19,502 bases of DNA from Porphyromonadaceae bacterium (GCA_003517675.1 DPAC01000026.1:1-19502); one strand, 5' to 3'; counted from the first letter of the stretch, positions 5,336-13,529 are shown. The notes: generated by a model not told the origin, from the letters alone. A program made the numbers and translations.

Positions 5336-7921
5336 TTAATGATTAATCCCCTCGGTACAAATCTCTTGTATGGTTGCCTTTACCTTGTTGCCATCTTCGA
5401 CCAAAAGACCATATTTATTATTTTCTTCATTCCAGTGAAAACCCAACGAGCTCTTTAACAAATCCTGGATATCCGGCATGTCATCACTCTCTCTGGTATA
5501 ATTTCCTTTTTGTTCGAAAACAGTTATTTCGTATTTATTTTCATTAGTGTTCCAATAAATATCAATTTCGTACGGTATTTGATTGTAATGAAATACTAAG
5601 CAAATATAAGGCGATTCTTCGTAACTTTTACAATAATTATATGTTTTTTCTAGAATTAATCCGGAAAAGGATTCCTCTTCAATGTATTTTTTCCACAGGT
5701 AGTAGGTGTACATTTCAGCGAAATATTGATTAGCCCCTTTATATAAACTCCAGAGCAGATAGATTTTGTTAAAGCCATCAACTTTAATAAACCCTTTCGT
5801 GCAATATCTCATCAACGATGGTTCGCTAATAAAATAATCCCGACATGTGCCTGTTCTGTCAGAAAGGAATAACCGGAGTGATTTATCTACATCCGATTCG
5901 TCAAACCTGTTGTCATCAAAAAGCTCTTTCAGGAAACCAGCCTCTGTAGTGTACGTACCATCTATGCGCAACAATCTTTTCCAGCTATAATCACGAGCAA
6001 TGTTATTCCCTATAACATTCGTGTGTAACAAATTGTAACGATTTTCTGAAGTAATTGAATTTTGCGATGATTTAACGGCACAAAGTCCTTTAGTCAAAGT
6101 TGCCCGTTCCAATAAAAAATCACAAGTACCGAAATTGTCGTATGCTTCGCTATTCCTGTATGCAAAAGCCGCCACTCCTTTCCTCGCGTATTCCACGAAT
6201 AAGTTAAAGTAATAATCCTCTTCTGCCCAATCGCAATTGTTGTTTGCTTTGTAGTACTCCACAATTTTTGCAAAATCCAGGATGAAACCAATTTGTCCAC
6301 GAAAGAAATCGTGTTTTTCCGTTTCTTCAATTACAGATTTCCATTCCCTGCCCGAAGATTTGAGCATTAAACAAGCTTTTATTTTCTCTTCCAGGACTTG
6401 CCAACCCGAGAAAGCATCTATATCGTTGCTCACCAGGTAATTCAAGATATCTTTGCTGGCAGGCAGCATTTTCTCTACTGATTTAATTGCTCTTGCCACA
6501 TCAACCGCACTATCGATAATCGAATTATACAAGAGATTATGAATCACTCTCACCCACTGTTCAATACCGCTTCTATCTCCATTGTTTACAATTAAGAAAC
6601 GAACGTATGCGTGAAACATAACACGTTCTTGATTGTTGGTAAAAGAGAGTTTCAATGCATTCTCGAAAACTTTCTCCTCGTCAAAATAGAATCTGTACGC
6701 TGAAGGTAAATACTTTTTTATCTTGCTGTTTCCATTAACGAGATGATCAAAAGCATCAATCAAGTACAATATACCATCTTCAGACAGCGCGTTCAATTCA
6801 TTGTATTTATAAAAAGAGATATCATCAGTGTAGTCTTTCCTTTTCCTCGCGGGTGCTGTTCCAAGTAAAAACTCGAAAGCGTCGTCTGTCCTGTCGGTAG
6901 ATCCATCTTTGCTTATTGGAACGGTAATAGCAAACTGATTCGTAAAAATAACCCTGATAAAATTCTTTAATTCTTCATCATATAAATCCTTTTCCCCTAC
7001 CAGTTCTCTATAATTCCAAAACAGGTTAGCCCATTTCGTGTCAATATTATATGAAAAGTACTTGTTTAACGATACATCTTGTATCGTCCCATTAAACATC
7101 AATTGAAATGGCCTCTCTTGAGTAAGCTTGAAATTATCGAGATATTGTTCAAATTTCGCTTTAAAATTCTCGAACCAGGTAAGCGGTTTACCTCGAGAGT
7201 TCATCTTGATGTACAAATCGTCCGAGAGTTTAAAATCCTTAAGGTTCAGAAATTGGAATGTAATTATCGGGTTTTCAAGACTTAATAACCTCCCGAAGAA
7301 CACGTTTTTGCCCATAAACTTGTTATGAATTGCATCAAGCATGGTCAGCATAGACTGGATGGTTGGGTCTTGTAACCATGAAAGGAAAAACCATGCTGAA
7401 TCTTCAATGGTCTTGGACAGTTGATTATCTTTTGTAACTCCTTTTCCTTTGTCAACCTCTAATAAATAATTAAAATCGATGCCATTACTCATCAACGCAT
7501 CGCAAAAATCAGAAGAGCTTGTTCGGGTCTCGTACGTGAACATCGATTTGTTATTTTTCAATAGAGCCTGCTTGAAATCTTTGCATAACTCACTGTTCTT
7601 ATCCTCTTGAATTTGATACAAGTACCAGTGCAGTAAAAAGAGCGTTGTGAGCCGTTGTTGCCCGTCAAGCGGGATGAAGTCAACCTGATCTTTCCCTTCA
7701 CTCAAACTGCCGTAAACAAAATCCAGGTCCCGGTTAGGTATATTATCTTCAAGGTATTGATACAAAGCATCAAGGAACGCATCTCTAACCTCTTTTGTAT
7801 TTTCCCTGCCTTGCGCGTAATCGCGTTGAATAATTGGTACTACAACCCTGAAATTCTTTTCCTTGAAAAGTGCATGAAAAGATAATCTTTCTCCCTTTCG
7901 TGTATTTCTATTTTTTTCCAT
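5336..7921 (-). CDS. Large DUF262 protein (GmrS-like), no visible HNH domain
   Basis: This 861-residue protein has the DUF262 domain at its N-terminus: VPIIQRDYAQGR (28-39), PLDGQQRLTTLFLLHWY (84-100) and DLYIKMNSRGKPLTWFENFK (235-254). The spacing is longer than in the other two DUF262 proteins here. DUF262 domains have a ParB/sulfiredoxin fold and in GmrSD-type restriction use NTP hydrolysis to drive DNA cleavage. After about residue 260 the protein is a long, mostly helical region; residues about 550-562 contain EKHDFFRGQIGFI, which I recall from other long DUF262 proteins. I could not find the His-centred HNH/DUF1524 motif, so it may need a partner nuclease, plausibly the DUF262+HNH protein encoded 26 bases upstream. 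AT-rich codon use compared with tyrS suggests foreign origin. The start is supported by DUF262 motifs beginning soon after the Met. Confidence 0.88.
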   Translation of the reverse strand: MEKNRNTRKGERLSFHALFKEKNFRVVVPIIQRDYAQGRENTKEVRDAFLDALYQYLEDNIPNRDLDFVYGSLSEGKDQVDFIPLDGQQRLTTLFLLHWYLYQIQEDKNSELCKDFKQALLKNNKSMFTYETRTSSSDFCDALMSNGIDFNYLLEVDKGKGVTKDNQLSKTIEDSAWFFLSWLQDPTIQSMLTMLDAIHNKFMGKNVFFGRLLSLENPIITFQFLNLKDFKLSDDLYIKMNSRGKPLTWFENFKAKFEQYLDNFKLTQERPFQLMFNGTIQDVSLNKYFSYNIDTKWANLFWNYRELVGEKDLYDEELKNFIRVIFTNQFAITVPISKDGSTDRTDDAFEFLLGTAPARKRKDYTDDISFYKYNELNALSEDGILYLIDAFDHLVNGNSKIKKYLPSAYRFYFDEEKVFENALKLSFTNNQERVMFHAYVRFLIVNNGDRSGIEQWVRVIHNLLYNSIIDSAVDVARAIKSVEKMLPASKDILNYLVSNDIDAFSGWQVLEEKIKACLMLKSSGREWKSVIEETEKHDFFRGQIGFILDFAKIVEYYKANNNCDWAEEDYYFNLFVEYARKGVAAFAYRNSEAYDNFGTCDFLLERATLTKGLCAVKSSQNSITSENRYNLLHTNVIGNNIARDYSWKRLLRIDGTYTTEAGFLKELFDDNRFDESDVDKSLRLFLSDRTGTCRDYFISEPSLMRYCTKGFIKVDGFNKIYLLWSLYKGANQYFAEMYTYYLWKKYIEEESFSGLILEKTYNYCKSYEESPYICLVFHYNQIPYEIDIYWNTNENKYEITVFEQKGNYTRESDDMPDIQDLLKSSLGFHWNEENNKYGLLVEDGNKVKATIQEICTEGINH

Positions 7922-7947
7922 GATCTACTGTCTGTTGATTAATGGGT

Positions 7948-9849
7948 TTATGCTTCTGTTGATTCAAGTTTTGTTTCTTTCGTAAGAAATTCACTCAATA
8001 TCTCTTTTATAGCATCCAGGTAACCGACTGCATCGTCTTCGCTCCAGAACATCACCTCGCCAAGCTTTTTTGAATAGTATTTTAAAAACAAGTTCTTCGT
8101 GCATATTGGGACAAAAATGCCCTTCTTATCATTCTCGATGATTCGCTTTCTCTTGATAGGGAAAAATGCGTTGCCGTAACTACGATTTGTCGTTGAATCG
8201 AGCAAAGCCAAGTTTGAAATAGAATTTATGTTCTCCGGGACTTTACTCTCTTTAAAATATTCAGAAACTTTTTTATAGGTATTATCAAAAATTATTTGTT
8301 TTTTATTGCGGTCTGTCTCTTCTTTACAATCCAAAAGCGAGCTGCAGATATCTTTTATATCATCAACCAGCGTATCAGAATTTGTAAGAACTTTTTCCAC
8401 TTCTTCTTTATCTGCCGAATTCACGAAAAAATATAAAATATCATCCACCCACTCGTCCTGATTTTTTATTCTACCCGTGTCGTTTTGGTCGTTTTGTGAA
8501 CGAACGTGTTCTATATCCCAATCTTCCAACTTGTATTTATGGAATGGAAAGCGCATGTCTGTATTATGCGAATCTAATATCGTTTGAATATTGAACAACA
8601 ACAGTATTTTCCTAATTTTATTTCTGTCTTTGTTTTCCACGTAATTAAGTTCGTCAATGTTACAATTTACAAAATTCTCTCTGATTTCTTTCTTCAGGTA
8701 TTCTATAAACTCTGATCTGGATTTTGGTAAAATACCTTTTTCCTTGTTCCCCTCTTTCGCTTCCTTTATTTCGTTTATTGGTTTTCCACATTCAACTAAA
8801 TACCCCACGTAATGGAATAAAGTATGATCCTTATACCATTCTTCCAAAGTCATGAAATATCGTTTGATTGACAGCCAGATATCATCAATATCCTGTTTCT
8901 TGTTCTTCCCTTTTTCGTCATTAGAAAACTCCTTTTGAAACTCGTTGTAAGTATGATAAAATTCAGATTCAACTGTCCGGCCTTTCATCAAGTCTAATAT
9001 AAACTCGATGCGATTGTCGTATTTCAGCGAATTCGATGGATTATAGATAAAGTACCAGAAAGCATCCTCTTGTAAAGATTTCTCTATCATATCCCATTCG
9101 GTGGCAATTTGAATCTGTTTTAAAGTAGCCTTATTCTCCTCGAAATTAGCTTTTTGTAACAACAAAGCTTTCACGAGTTCCGCGTTTGTCAAAGGGATCT
9201 TACCGATATTCAACCGGGTGAAAATATCGTAATTATTATTCGTTTTGCCGCCTTTCACCTCATACCAGATAACCCTTACATTGTTGGCCACATCAAAAGA
9301 TTCTTCCTCAGACCCTTCTTCAATATCTTCTGGCTGATATTTCAAAAGAGTATTTAAAAAATCAATCGCATTTATATTATTATTCTTGTCCTTGAACCAC
9401 TCTTTAATCGTGTTATATGCTTTCCAAATATGCCAATAGTCGACATTCTGATTCGCTTCTTCCTCCGTTTTAAATTTCACATTCTCTAAAAAATCTTCAC
9501 TATCCGTTCGAGTTTCATACACCGGTGGTTGAAATGAGAAATTAGGGAAAGCCATTCTTATTATTTCCTCCAAATGTTTTAATATCAGATAAATGGTCGT
9601 GATTCGTTGTTGTCCGTCAATCACTTCCCATTTGTCTCCATTTCGAGCTACCACAACAGGCTGCAAGCAATAGTACTCACCTGATCGATCAGCCTGTTTT
9701 GAAAATTGCCAAATATCATTCAGCAATTGTTTCACTTGCGTTTCTGTCCAACGATAACCACGTTGGTAGGCAGGAACAAAAAAACGGTGTTTAAATAATC
9801 GATTTACCGATTTTAACACGAATTCAGTCGATTCACTCATATTTTCCAT
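7948..9849 (-). CDS. GmrSD-type protein: DUF262 plus DUF1524/HNH nuclease
   Basis: This 633-residue protein has both halves of a GmrSD-type modification-dependent endonuclease. The N-terminal DUF262 domain shows VPAYQRGYRW (25-34), VIDGQQRITTIYLIL (77-91) and YDIFTRLNIGKIPLTNAELV (207-226). The C-terminal DUF1524 HNH-like domain shows DWDIEHVRSQ (443-452, candidate catalytic H448) and SNLALLDSTTNRSYGN (545-560) followed by PIKRKR (564-569), which supplies the expected N and K/R residues. In characterised relatives DUF262 binds and hydrolyses nucleotide and the HNH domain cuts modified, for example glucosylated, phage DNA. The substrate of this one is unknown. It is immediately followed, after 26 bases, by the HNH-less DUF262 gene, and preceded by the exonuclease gene 25 bases away. 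Two Met codons (residues 1 and 4) are possible starts; the first was chosen. Confidence 0.92.
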   Translation of the reverse strand: MENMSESTEFVLKSVNRLFKHRFFVPAYQRGYRWTETQVKQLLNDIWQFSKQADRSGEYYCLQPVVVARNGDKWEVIDGQQRITTIYLILKHLEEIIRMAFPNFSFQPPVYETRTDSEDFLENVKFKTEEEANQNVDYWHIWKAYNTIKEWFKDKNNNINAIDFLNTLLKYQPEDIEEGSEEESFDVANNVRVIWYEVKGGKTNNNYDIFTRLNIGKIPLTNAELVKALLLQKANFEENKATLKQIQIATEWDMIEKSLQEDAFWYFIYNPSNSLKYDNRIEFILDLMKGRTVESEFYHTYNEFQKEFSNDEKGKNKKQDIDDIWLSIKRYFMTLEEWYKDHTLFHYVGYLVECGKPINEIKEAKEGNKEKGILPKSRSEFIEYLKKEIRENFVNCNIDELNYVENKDRNKIRKILLLFNIQTILDSHNTDMRFPFHKYKLEDWDIEHVRSQNDQNDTGRIKNQDEWVDDILYFFVNSADKEEVEKVLTNSDTLVDDIKDICSSLLDCKEETDRNKKQIIFDNTYKKVSEYFKESKVPENINSISNLALLDSTTNRSYGNAFFPIKRKRIIENDKKGIFVPICTKNLFLKYYSKKLGEVMFWSEDDAVGYLDAIKEILSEFLTKETKLESTEA

Positions 9850-9874
9850 AATCTATAGTGTTTAAAAATGTTTT

Positions 9875-10369
9875 TTACTTGAATATCTGTATAGCTATAT
9901 GTGCACAGGCTTCGGCATCGGCCAGGGCGTGGTGATGGTTCTCAAGCACGAAGCCGCAATGTGCAGAGACGGTGTGTAGTTTATAATTGGGTAAACCTCT
10001 CAGTTCTGCTCTCGCTTTCTGCAGGGTGCAGTAGAACTCATAGTCGGGATAATCCATCTGGTACATCCGGAAACAGGCTTTCAGGCAACCCTCATCAAAC
10101 ACCTTGTTGTGGGCGATCAACGGCAAATCTTCAATCAACGGTTCAATCTGATTCCATACCTGCGGAAATATCGGTGCATTCGCTGTAACATCCTGGGTGA
10201 TGCCATGCACCATGATGTTACCATAACGGTAATATTCCGGATCGGGACGGATCAGGCTGTAAAAATTATTCGTGATCTCACCCTTACGGACGATTACCAC
10301 ACCCACACTGCAAACGCTGGTACGGTGTTCATTGGCGGTTTCAAAATCAATGGCTGCAAAACTATTCAT
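9875..10369 (-). CDS. DEDDh 3'-5' exonuclease (DnaQ/RNase T-like)
   Basis: This 164-residue, single-domain exonuclease has AAIDFETAN (Exo I, D8 and E10), LIAHNKVFDEGCL (Exo II, D92) and HHALADAE (Exo III, catalytic His146 and Asp151), so all five DEDDh residues are present. The family removes nucleotides from 3' ends of DNA or RNA using two metal ions. The length matches stand-alone epsilon-like exonucleases common in Bacteroidetes, so it could be a housekeeping gene. It lies 25 bases before the GmrSD-type gene and 91 bases after the WYL regulator, and has its own -7 element at 10402-10409. It may therefore be the first gene of a separate transcript that includes the DUF262 genes. Its composition is less AT-rich than that of the DUF262 genes. 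The start is fixed by the conserved motif at residue 6. Confidence 0.93.
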   Translation of the reverse strand: MNSFAAIDFETANEHRTSVCSVGVVIVRKGEITNNFYSLIRPDPEYYRYGNIMVHGITQDVTANAPIFPQVWNQIEPLIEDLPLIAHNKVFDEGCLKACFRMYQMDYPDYEFYCTLQKARAELRGLPNYKLHTVSAHCGFVLENHHHALADAEACAHIAIQIFK

Positions 10370-10401
10370 GGGTTCACAAATTATTTTTCAGTTTAACATT
10401 G

Positions 10402-10409
10402 CAAATATA
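10402..10409 (-). promoter_or_regulatory. Promoter -7 element upstream of the exonuclease
   Basis: The minus strand reads TATATTTG, an exact TAnnTTTG match, 32 bases before the ATG at 10369 and in the 91-base gap after the WYL gene. No confident -33 half was seen. It would allow the exonuclease and the genes after it to be expressed independently of the AAA+ and WYL genes. Confidence 0.5.
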
Positions 10410-10460
10410 AAGATTTCATTTCTCATGCTACTCTAAATCTTAAAGAAAAATAATAACATT

Positions 10461-11399
10461 TTAACTTTTGTACATCTCCGACATTTGCTGTACAACATCA
10501 GCAACTTCCTGCCTCAACCAGATTGGTTTCAGTACCTCGGCATTCTCGCCATGCGAAAGCAATTCCTGCAGAAAATCGTAGGTAGGATGCAGGAGATATT
10601 GAAAGACTGCATAGTCAGCCTGATCATCCACCAGTGTTTGGGAGTGATGCAACGGAAGTGTCTCAAAATATCTACGCTGGTTTCCATACACTTTTATTTC
10701 TACCGTTTCGGGTTCTTCACCGTCGCTGTGTATAATGCCAAAGCTGTGGTGAAAATAGTTTTCCGGTGAGAAATCAGCCGGATAGACGAATTGAGTATTG
10801 GTAACTTCCACTTGATGTACGCGATCCAATGAGTAAATGCGCAATTCGTCATATCGGGGGTTGCGTGCCAGCAGGTACCATCGCTGCCGGAACACTTTCA
10901 GGCAATAGGGTTCAACCGGGAAGGTGGAAGGTACATCTTTCTCGAAGCTCTGGTAGGTGATTTCAACAGAAAGGTTGTCGCGGATCGCTTCCAGGAAGGT
11001 TGTCAGGTATTGGTGACCGGAAGGAATCTTCTCGAACAGGATCCGATCTTTTATCTCACTGATCTCACTAAGCAGATTCCCTACCGACAAAGCGTTCAGC
11101 ATCCAGGATCGCATCCCGCCCCGTCGCATGTCATCCTCGTTTTCGATGTAATAAACATACCCTTCCCGTTTATCGCATTCGATGTTGATGTCGAACATCT
11201 CCTCAATGGCCTGGCGGTGATTGTGAAAAGTACGCAGTGGAATATCATCGCCCTTGAAATTCAGGCGGGAACGTTTCCACTTCTCGTTGATCTCTTCAAA
11301 CGTGATTCTGCCTGCACTGAAGATCGTATCCACCAGCCAAATGTATCGATTGAACAAGGTGGCTGTGCTCTCTTTGTTGCTTTTCTTGTTTGGTTTCAT
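10461..11399 (-). CDS. WYL-domain transcriptional regulator
   Basis: This 312-residue protein has an N-terminal winged-helix region (about residues 15-75, including the LRTFHNHRQAIEEMF recognition-helix-like stretch). It is followed by a WYL domain marked by EPYCLKVFRQRWYLLARNP (163-181, WYL at 174-176) and LRIYSLDRVHQVEV (186-199), and a C-terminal extension ending VADVVQQMSEMYKS. WYL domains sense ligands, probably nucleic-acid or nucleotide signals, and many such proteins (BrxR and CapW are characterised examples) repress neighbouring defence genes. It starts 21 bases after the AAA+ gene ends, so the two are probably co-transcribed and it may autoregulate from the palindromes upstream of the AAA+ gene. 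No truncation or missing hallmark was seen. Confidence 0.9.
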   Translation of the reverse strand: MKPNKKSNKESTATLFNRYIWLVDTIFSAGRITFEEINEKWKRSRLNFKGDDIPLRTFHNHRQAIEEMFDINIECDKREGYVYYIENEDDMRRGGMRSWMLNALSVGNLLSEISEIKDRILFEKIPSGHQYLTTFLEAIRDNLSVEITYQSFEKDVPSTFPVEPYCLKVFRQRWYLLARNPRYDELRIYSLDRVHQVEVTNTQFVYPADFSPENYFHHSFGIIHSDGEEPETVEIKVYGNQRRYFETLPLHHSQTLVDDQADYAVFQYLLHPTYDFLQELLSHGENAEVLKPIWLRQEVADVVQQMSEMYKS

Positions 11400-11420
11400 C
11401 TTGCTATTTCTTGTGTAATC

Positions 11421-13103
11421 TTACTGGAATCCGATTCTTGGTCGGTTATCGATCTGATTGAACCGTTCGTTTCTACAAAATCCGTGTAGGGTTTCCAGGG
11501 AAGGAAGTCCCCCGTTTAGAACCTGTTCTACAACGCTTTTCCGGACAATGTTTTCAATTTGTCCCCCGCTGAAATCATACTTTTGAGCCAACTCATCTGC
11601 ATCTGATTCGGAGAGGTTCGACATCATCGATCGCCAGATCTGTTTTTTCGTGTGCAGGCTCGGGTTCAAGAATTCTATCTTGTAGATAAACCTTCTTTTG
11701 AAAGCTTTATCGAGATTTCTTGTCATGTTGGTAGTGGCAATCATGATCCCGTTCAGGTTTTCCATCTCCTGGAGAATGATATTCTGCAATGCGTTTTCCA
11801 TCTTATCTACCGAATGTAGTGTCTCCATACGGGTACCAAGGAGAGCATCCGCTTCGTTGAACAGTAGGATAGGAGCGACTTCGGAGTGTGAAACACTCTC
11901 GCGATAATCATCGAAGAGTTTCTTGATACTCTTTTCTGATTCACCAACCCAGACACTTTTGATTTCAGAGACGTTAACCGGTAAAATATTCCGACCTGTT
12001 TGTCGTGCAATCTGATATACGGTTTCGGTCTTTCCGGTACCGGGTGCACCGTAAAAGAGACAAGCAAAACCGTTTCGCATTCCGTTGTCCGAAAATTTCT
12101 TCTGTATTACTGCAAAATTATCGGGTTTCAGCAGATCGGTCAGCTTGTCAATCTGCTCCTGCTCGTAAACATCGAAAAAAAGTTCTTTCTTTATGATGGT
12201 GCTGTGCAGGATAAATTTCCTGTCAAGTTTATCTGCAATCTTTATGTATACATCATCTCCAATCAACTCGCATTTGGCATTTTCGGTCAGATGGTAATAA
12301 TTGGCATTAGCAAAACCATCGGATCTCACATTTTCTATCCACTTGTCTTCTAATAAACGATTGTATCCCTTCCTGAGTGACAGTTTAATTGTTGACAAGC
12401 AATCTTTTTCAAAGATGGACGCCAATTCGAAAAAGCCAACAAGGTCATCATCGTCATTCACCAGCAGATGGCATATATATAGTAAAAGGATGTTTTCATG
12501 CTCTGCATAGTCATGTTTTCTGATCGTTTGGGATAATTTGAGATGTGGATTGGCATTCACGAGTGCACTCAATTCATATACCAGATCGCTATACAAAATT
12601 TCATTATCTTTCTTTTCTGTAAACAGGTCATTCAAATAACCGAAAAAAGTGTTCTGAGATATGTTGTCATATTGCCTTGGCTCGATCTTTTCCCCTTCGT
12701 TTAATGCAAACATCACTTCTTTCCGGACTTGGTAGCCGATAGCACCACTTCCTCTGTGACAGCGAACCAACCGTTTCTTTTCGAGTTCCTGAAGACTTTC
12801 TCCGTATCGCATGATTCTGACCTTTCGGCAATTGAAATGTTCGGATAGATCGTTAATTGATGTATAATTTGAATCATTGTTATCCACAAGAAAAGCGAAG
12901 AAAACAGTTGCCATATCAGATAATTGCAGCTCATTCTTTACAAAATCGATATAAGGTTTCGCATTTTCAAAGAACTCATCACCCAACCCGGAGTTTTCCG
13001 ACAGCTCGATAATTTTCTCGATGTTGCTCAGCAAGTTGTTTGGCTCAGATGATGGAGTCATTCCCTGTTTTTGCTCTTGCTCTCGATAGGTTTTGTTGTT
13101 CAT
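11421..13103 (-). CDS. AAA+ ATPase with N-terminal winged-helix segments
   Basis: This 560-residue protein has a C-terminal AAA+ module: Walker A GAPGTGKTE (352-360), Walker B ILLFNEADALL (412-422), sensor 1 MIATTNMTRNLDKAF (454-468) and an arginine-finger-like KRRF (469-472). The Walker B motif reads NE where most relatives have DE, an unusual magnesium-coordination change. The first 300 residues contain two winged-helix-like stretches: about 80-130 (SINDLSEHF, ELEKKRLVRCHR) and about 230-275 (RLLEDKWIENV, NYYHLTENAK). These suggest DNA or partner binding. The AAA core is of the substrate-remodelling kind rather than the SMC/ABC kind. It is the first gene of the cluster, followed by the WYL gene after 21 bases. 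The specific function is unknown; a role as motor or switch of the locus is inference. Confidence 0.88.
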   Translation of the reverse strand: MNNKTYREQEQKQGMTPSSEPNNLLSNIEKIIELSENSGLGDEFFENAKPYIDFVKNELQLSDMATVFFAFLVDNNDSNYTSINDLSEHFNCRKVRIMRYGESLQELEKKRLVRCHRGSGAIGYQVRKEVMFALNEGEKIEPRQYDNISQNTFFGYLNDLFTEKKDNEILYSDLVYELSALVNANPHLKLSQTIRKHDYAEHENILLLYICHLLVNDDDDLVGFFELASIFEKDCLSTIKLSLRKGYNRLLEDKWIENVRSDGFANANYYHLTENAKCELIGDDVYIKIADKLDRKFILHSTIIKKELFFDVYEQEQIDKLTDLLKPDNFAVIQKKFSDNGMRNGFACLFYGAPGTGKTETVYQIARQTGRNILPVNVSEIKSVWVGESEKSIKKLFDDYRESVSHSEVAPILLFNEADALLGTRMETLHSVDKMENALQNIILQEMENLNGIMIATTNMTRNLDKAFKRRFIYKIEFLNPSLHTKKQIWRSMMSNLSESDADELAQKYDFSGGQIENIVRKSVVEQVLNGGLPSLETLHGFCRNERFNQIDNRPRIGFQ

Positions 13104-13129
13104 TGCCCTGCTTCTTTATTGTTACAATG

Positions 13130-13137
13130 CAAATGTA
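13130..13137 (-). promoter_or_regulatory. Promoter -7 element of the AAA+/WYL operon
   Basis: The minus strand reads TACATTTG, matching TAnnTTTG, 26 bases upstream of the ATG at 13103. The -33 region coincides with an inverted repeat (13146-13166) and holds no obvious TTTG, as would fit an operator overlapping a weak promoter. Confidence 0.45.
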
Positions 13138-13145
13138 GAACAAAG

Positions 13146-13166
13146 ATATGCCGAATAATGGCACAT
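13146..13166. promoter_or_regulatory. Inverted repeat overlapping the -33 region, candidate operator
   Basis: Minus strand ATGTGCC-ATTATTC-GGCATAT has arms matching at six of seven positions. A second inverted repeat, TCAATT-GAAA-AATTGA (13166-13181), directly abuts it. Placement across the promoter of an operon encoding a WYL regulator makes an autoregulatory operator plausible. Short AT-rich palindromes are common by chance. Confidence 0.35.
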
Positions 13167-13192
13167 CAATTGAAAAATTGAAATTTATGTGA

Positions 13193-13348
13193 GTTTCCTC
13201 TCTTGGGGATGTTGGAAAATTCAAAAAGGCATTACGCTCTATCAACCAATCCATGGATAATAGGGATGTCAAGATGGTCTTGGCAGATGTATCGTTTAGC
13301 GGTAGTGATACTTGTTTGGATTGTTTTGGAGATTTGGCAGAAGAATAA
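13193..13348 (+). pseudogene. Possible gene remnant between the AAA+ gene and tRNA-Gln
   Basis: In the plus strand a frame entered after a stop at 13190-13192 reads VSSLGDVGKFKKALRSINQS, continues MDNRDVKMVLADVSFSGSDT and ends FGDLAEE at a TAA. It looks more protein-like than random intergenic sequence (charged helix, clean C-terminus), but it is only about 51 codons long and lacks a start near its 5' end; an internal ATG would give about 31 residues. It may be the 3' end of a gene lost when the accessory region integrated, or chance. The stretch 13104-13431 holds otherwise only the promoter and palindromes. Confidence 0.25.
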
Positions 13349-13431
13349 CCATTCTTACCAAAATTCTTACTTTTCTAAAAACAGAAACGACGCAAATAGC
13401 TGATGATATGCTATATACGCCGTTAGAGTTG

Positions 13432-13502
13432 TTGTCCCACTAGGATTCGAACCTGGACTGTCTGAACCAAAATCAGATGTGCTGCCATTACACCATGGGA
13501 CA
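13432..13502 (-). tRNA. tRNA-Gln (anticodon UUG)
   Basis: On the minus strand the acceptor arms TGTCCCA and TGGGACA pair perfectly, and the discriminator base is A. The anticodon stem TCTGA/TCAGA closes the loop TTTTGGT with anticodon TTG. The T-arm contains GTTCGAATC. The gene is 71 bases and no CCA is encoded, as is common in Bacteroidetes. It marks the border between the housekeeping genes and the accessory cluster, with its 3' end facing the cluster, an arrangement typical of integration at tRNA genes. Confidence 0.95.
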
Positions 13503-13529
13503 ATCATCGATGCTTCGTGAAAAGCAGTG

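Noticed and set aside
5336..7921. HNH nuclease domain in the 861-residue DUF262 protein
   Set aside because: HDFFRG near residue 552 has a His but lacks the DIEH context and the downstream N/K pattern seen in the 633-residue protein.
1..13430. CRISPR array or phage structural genes
   Set aside because: No regularly spaced repeats and no capsid, tail, terminase or integrase motifs were seen.
13432..13460. Attachment-site repeat of the tRNA-Gln 3' end
   Set aside because: I looked for a second copy of GTCCCACTAGGATTCGAA in the window and found none.
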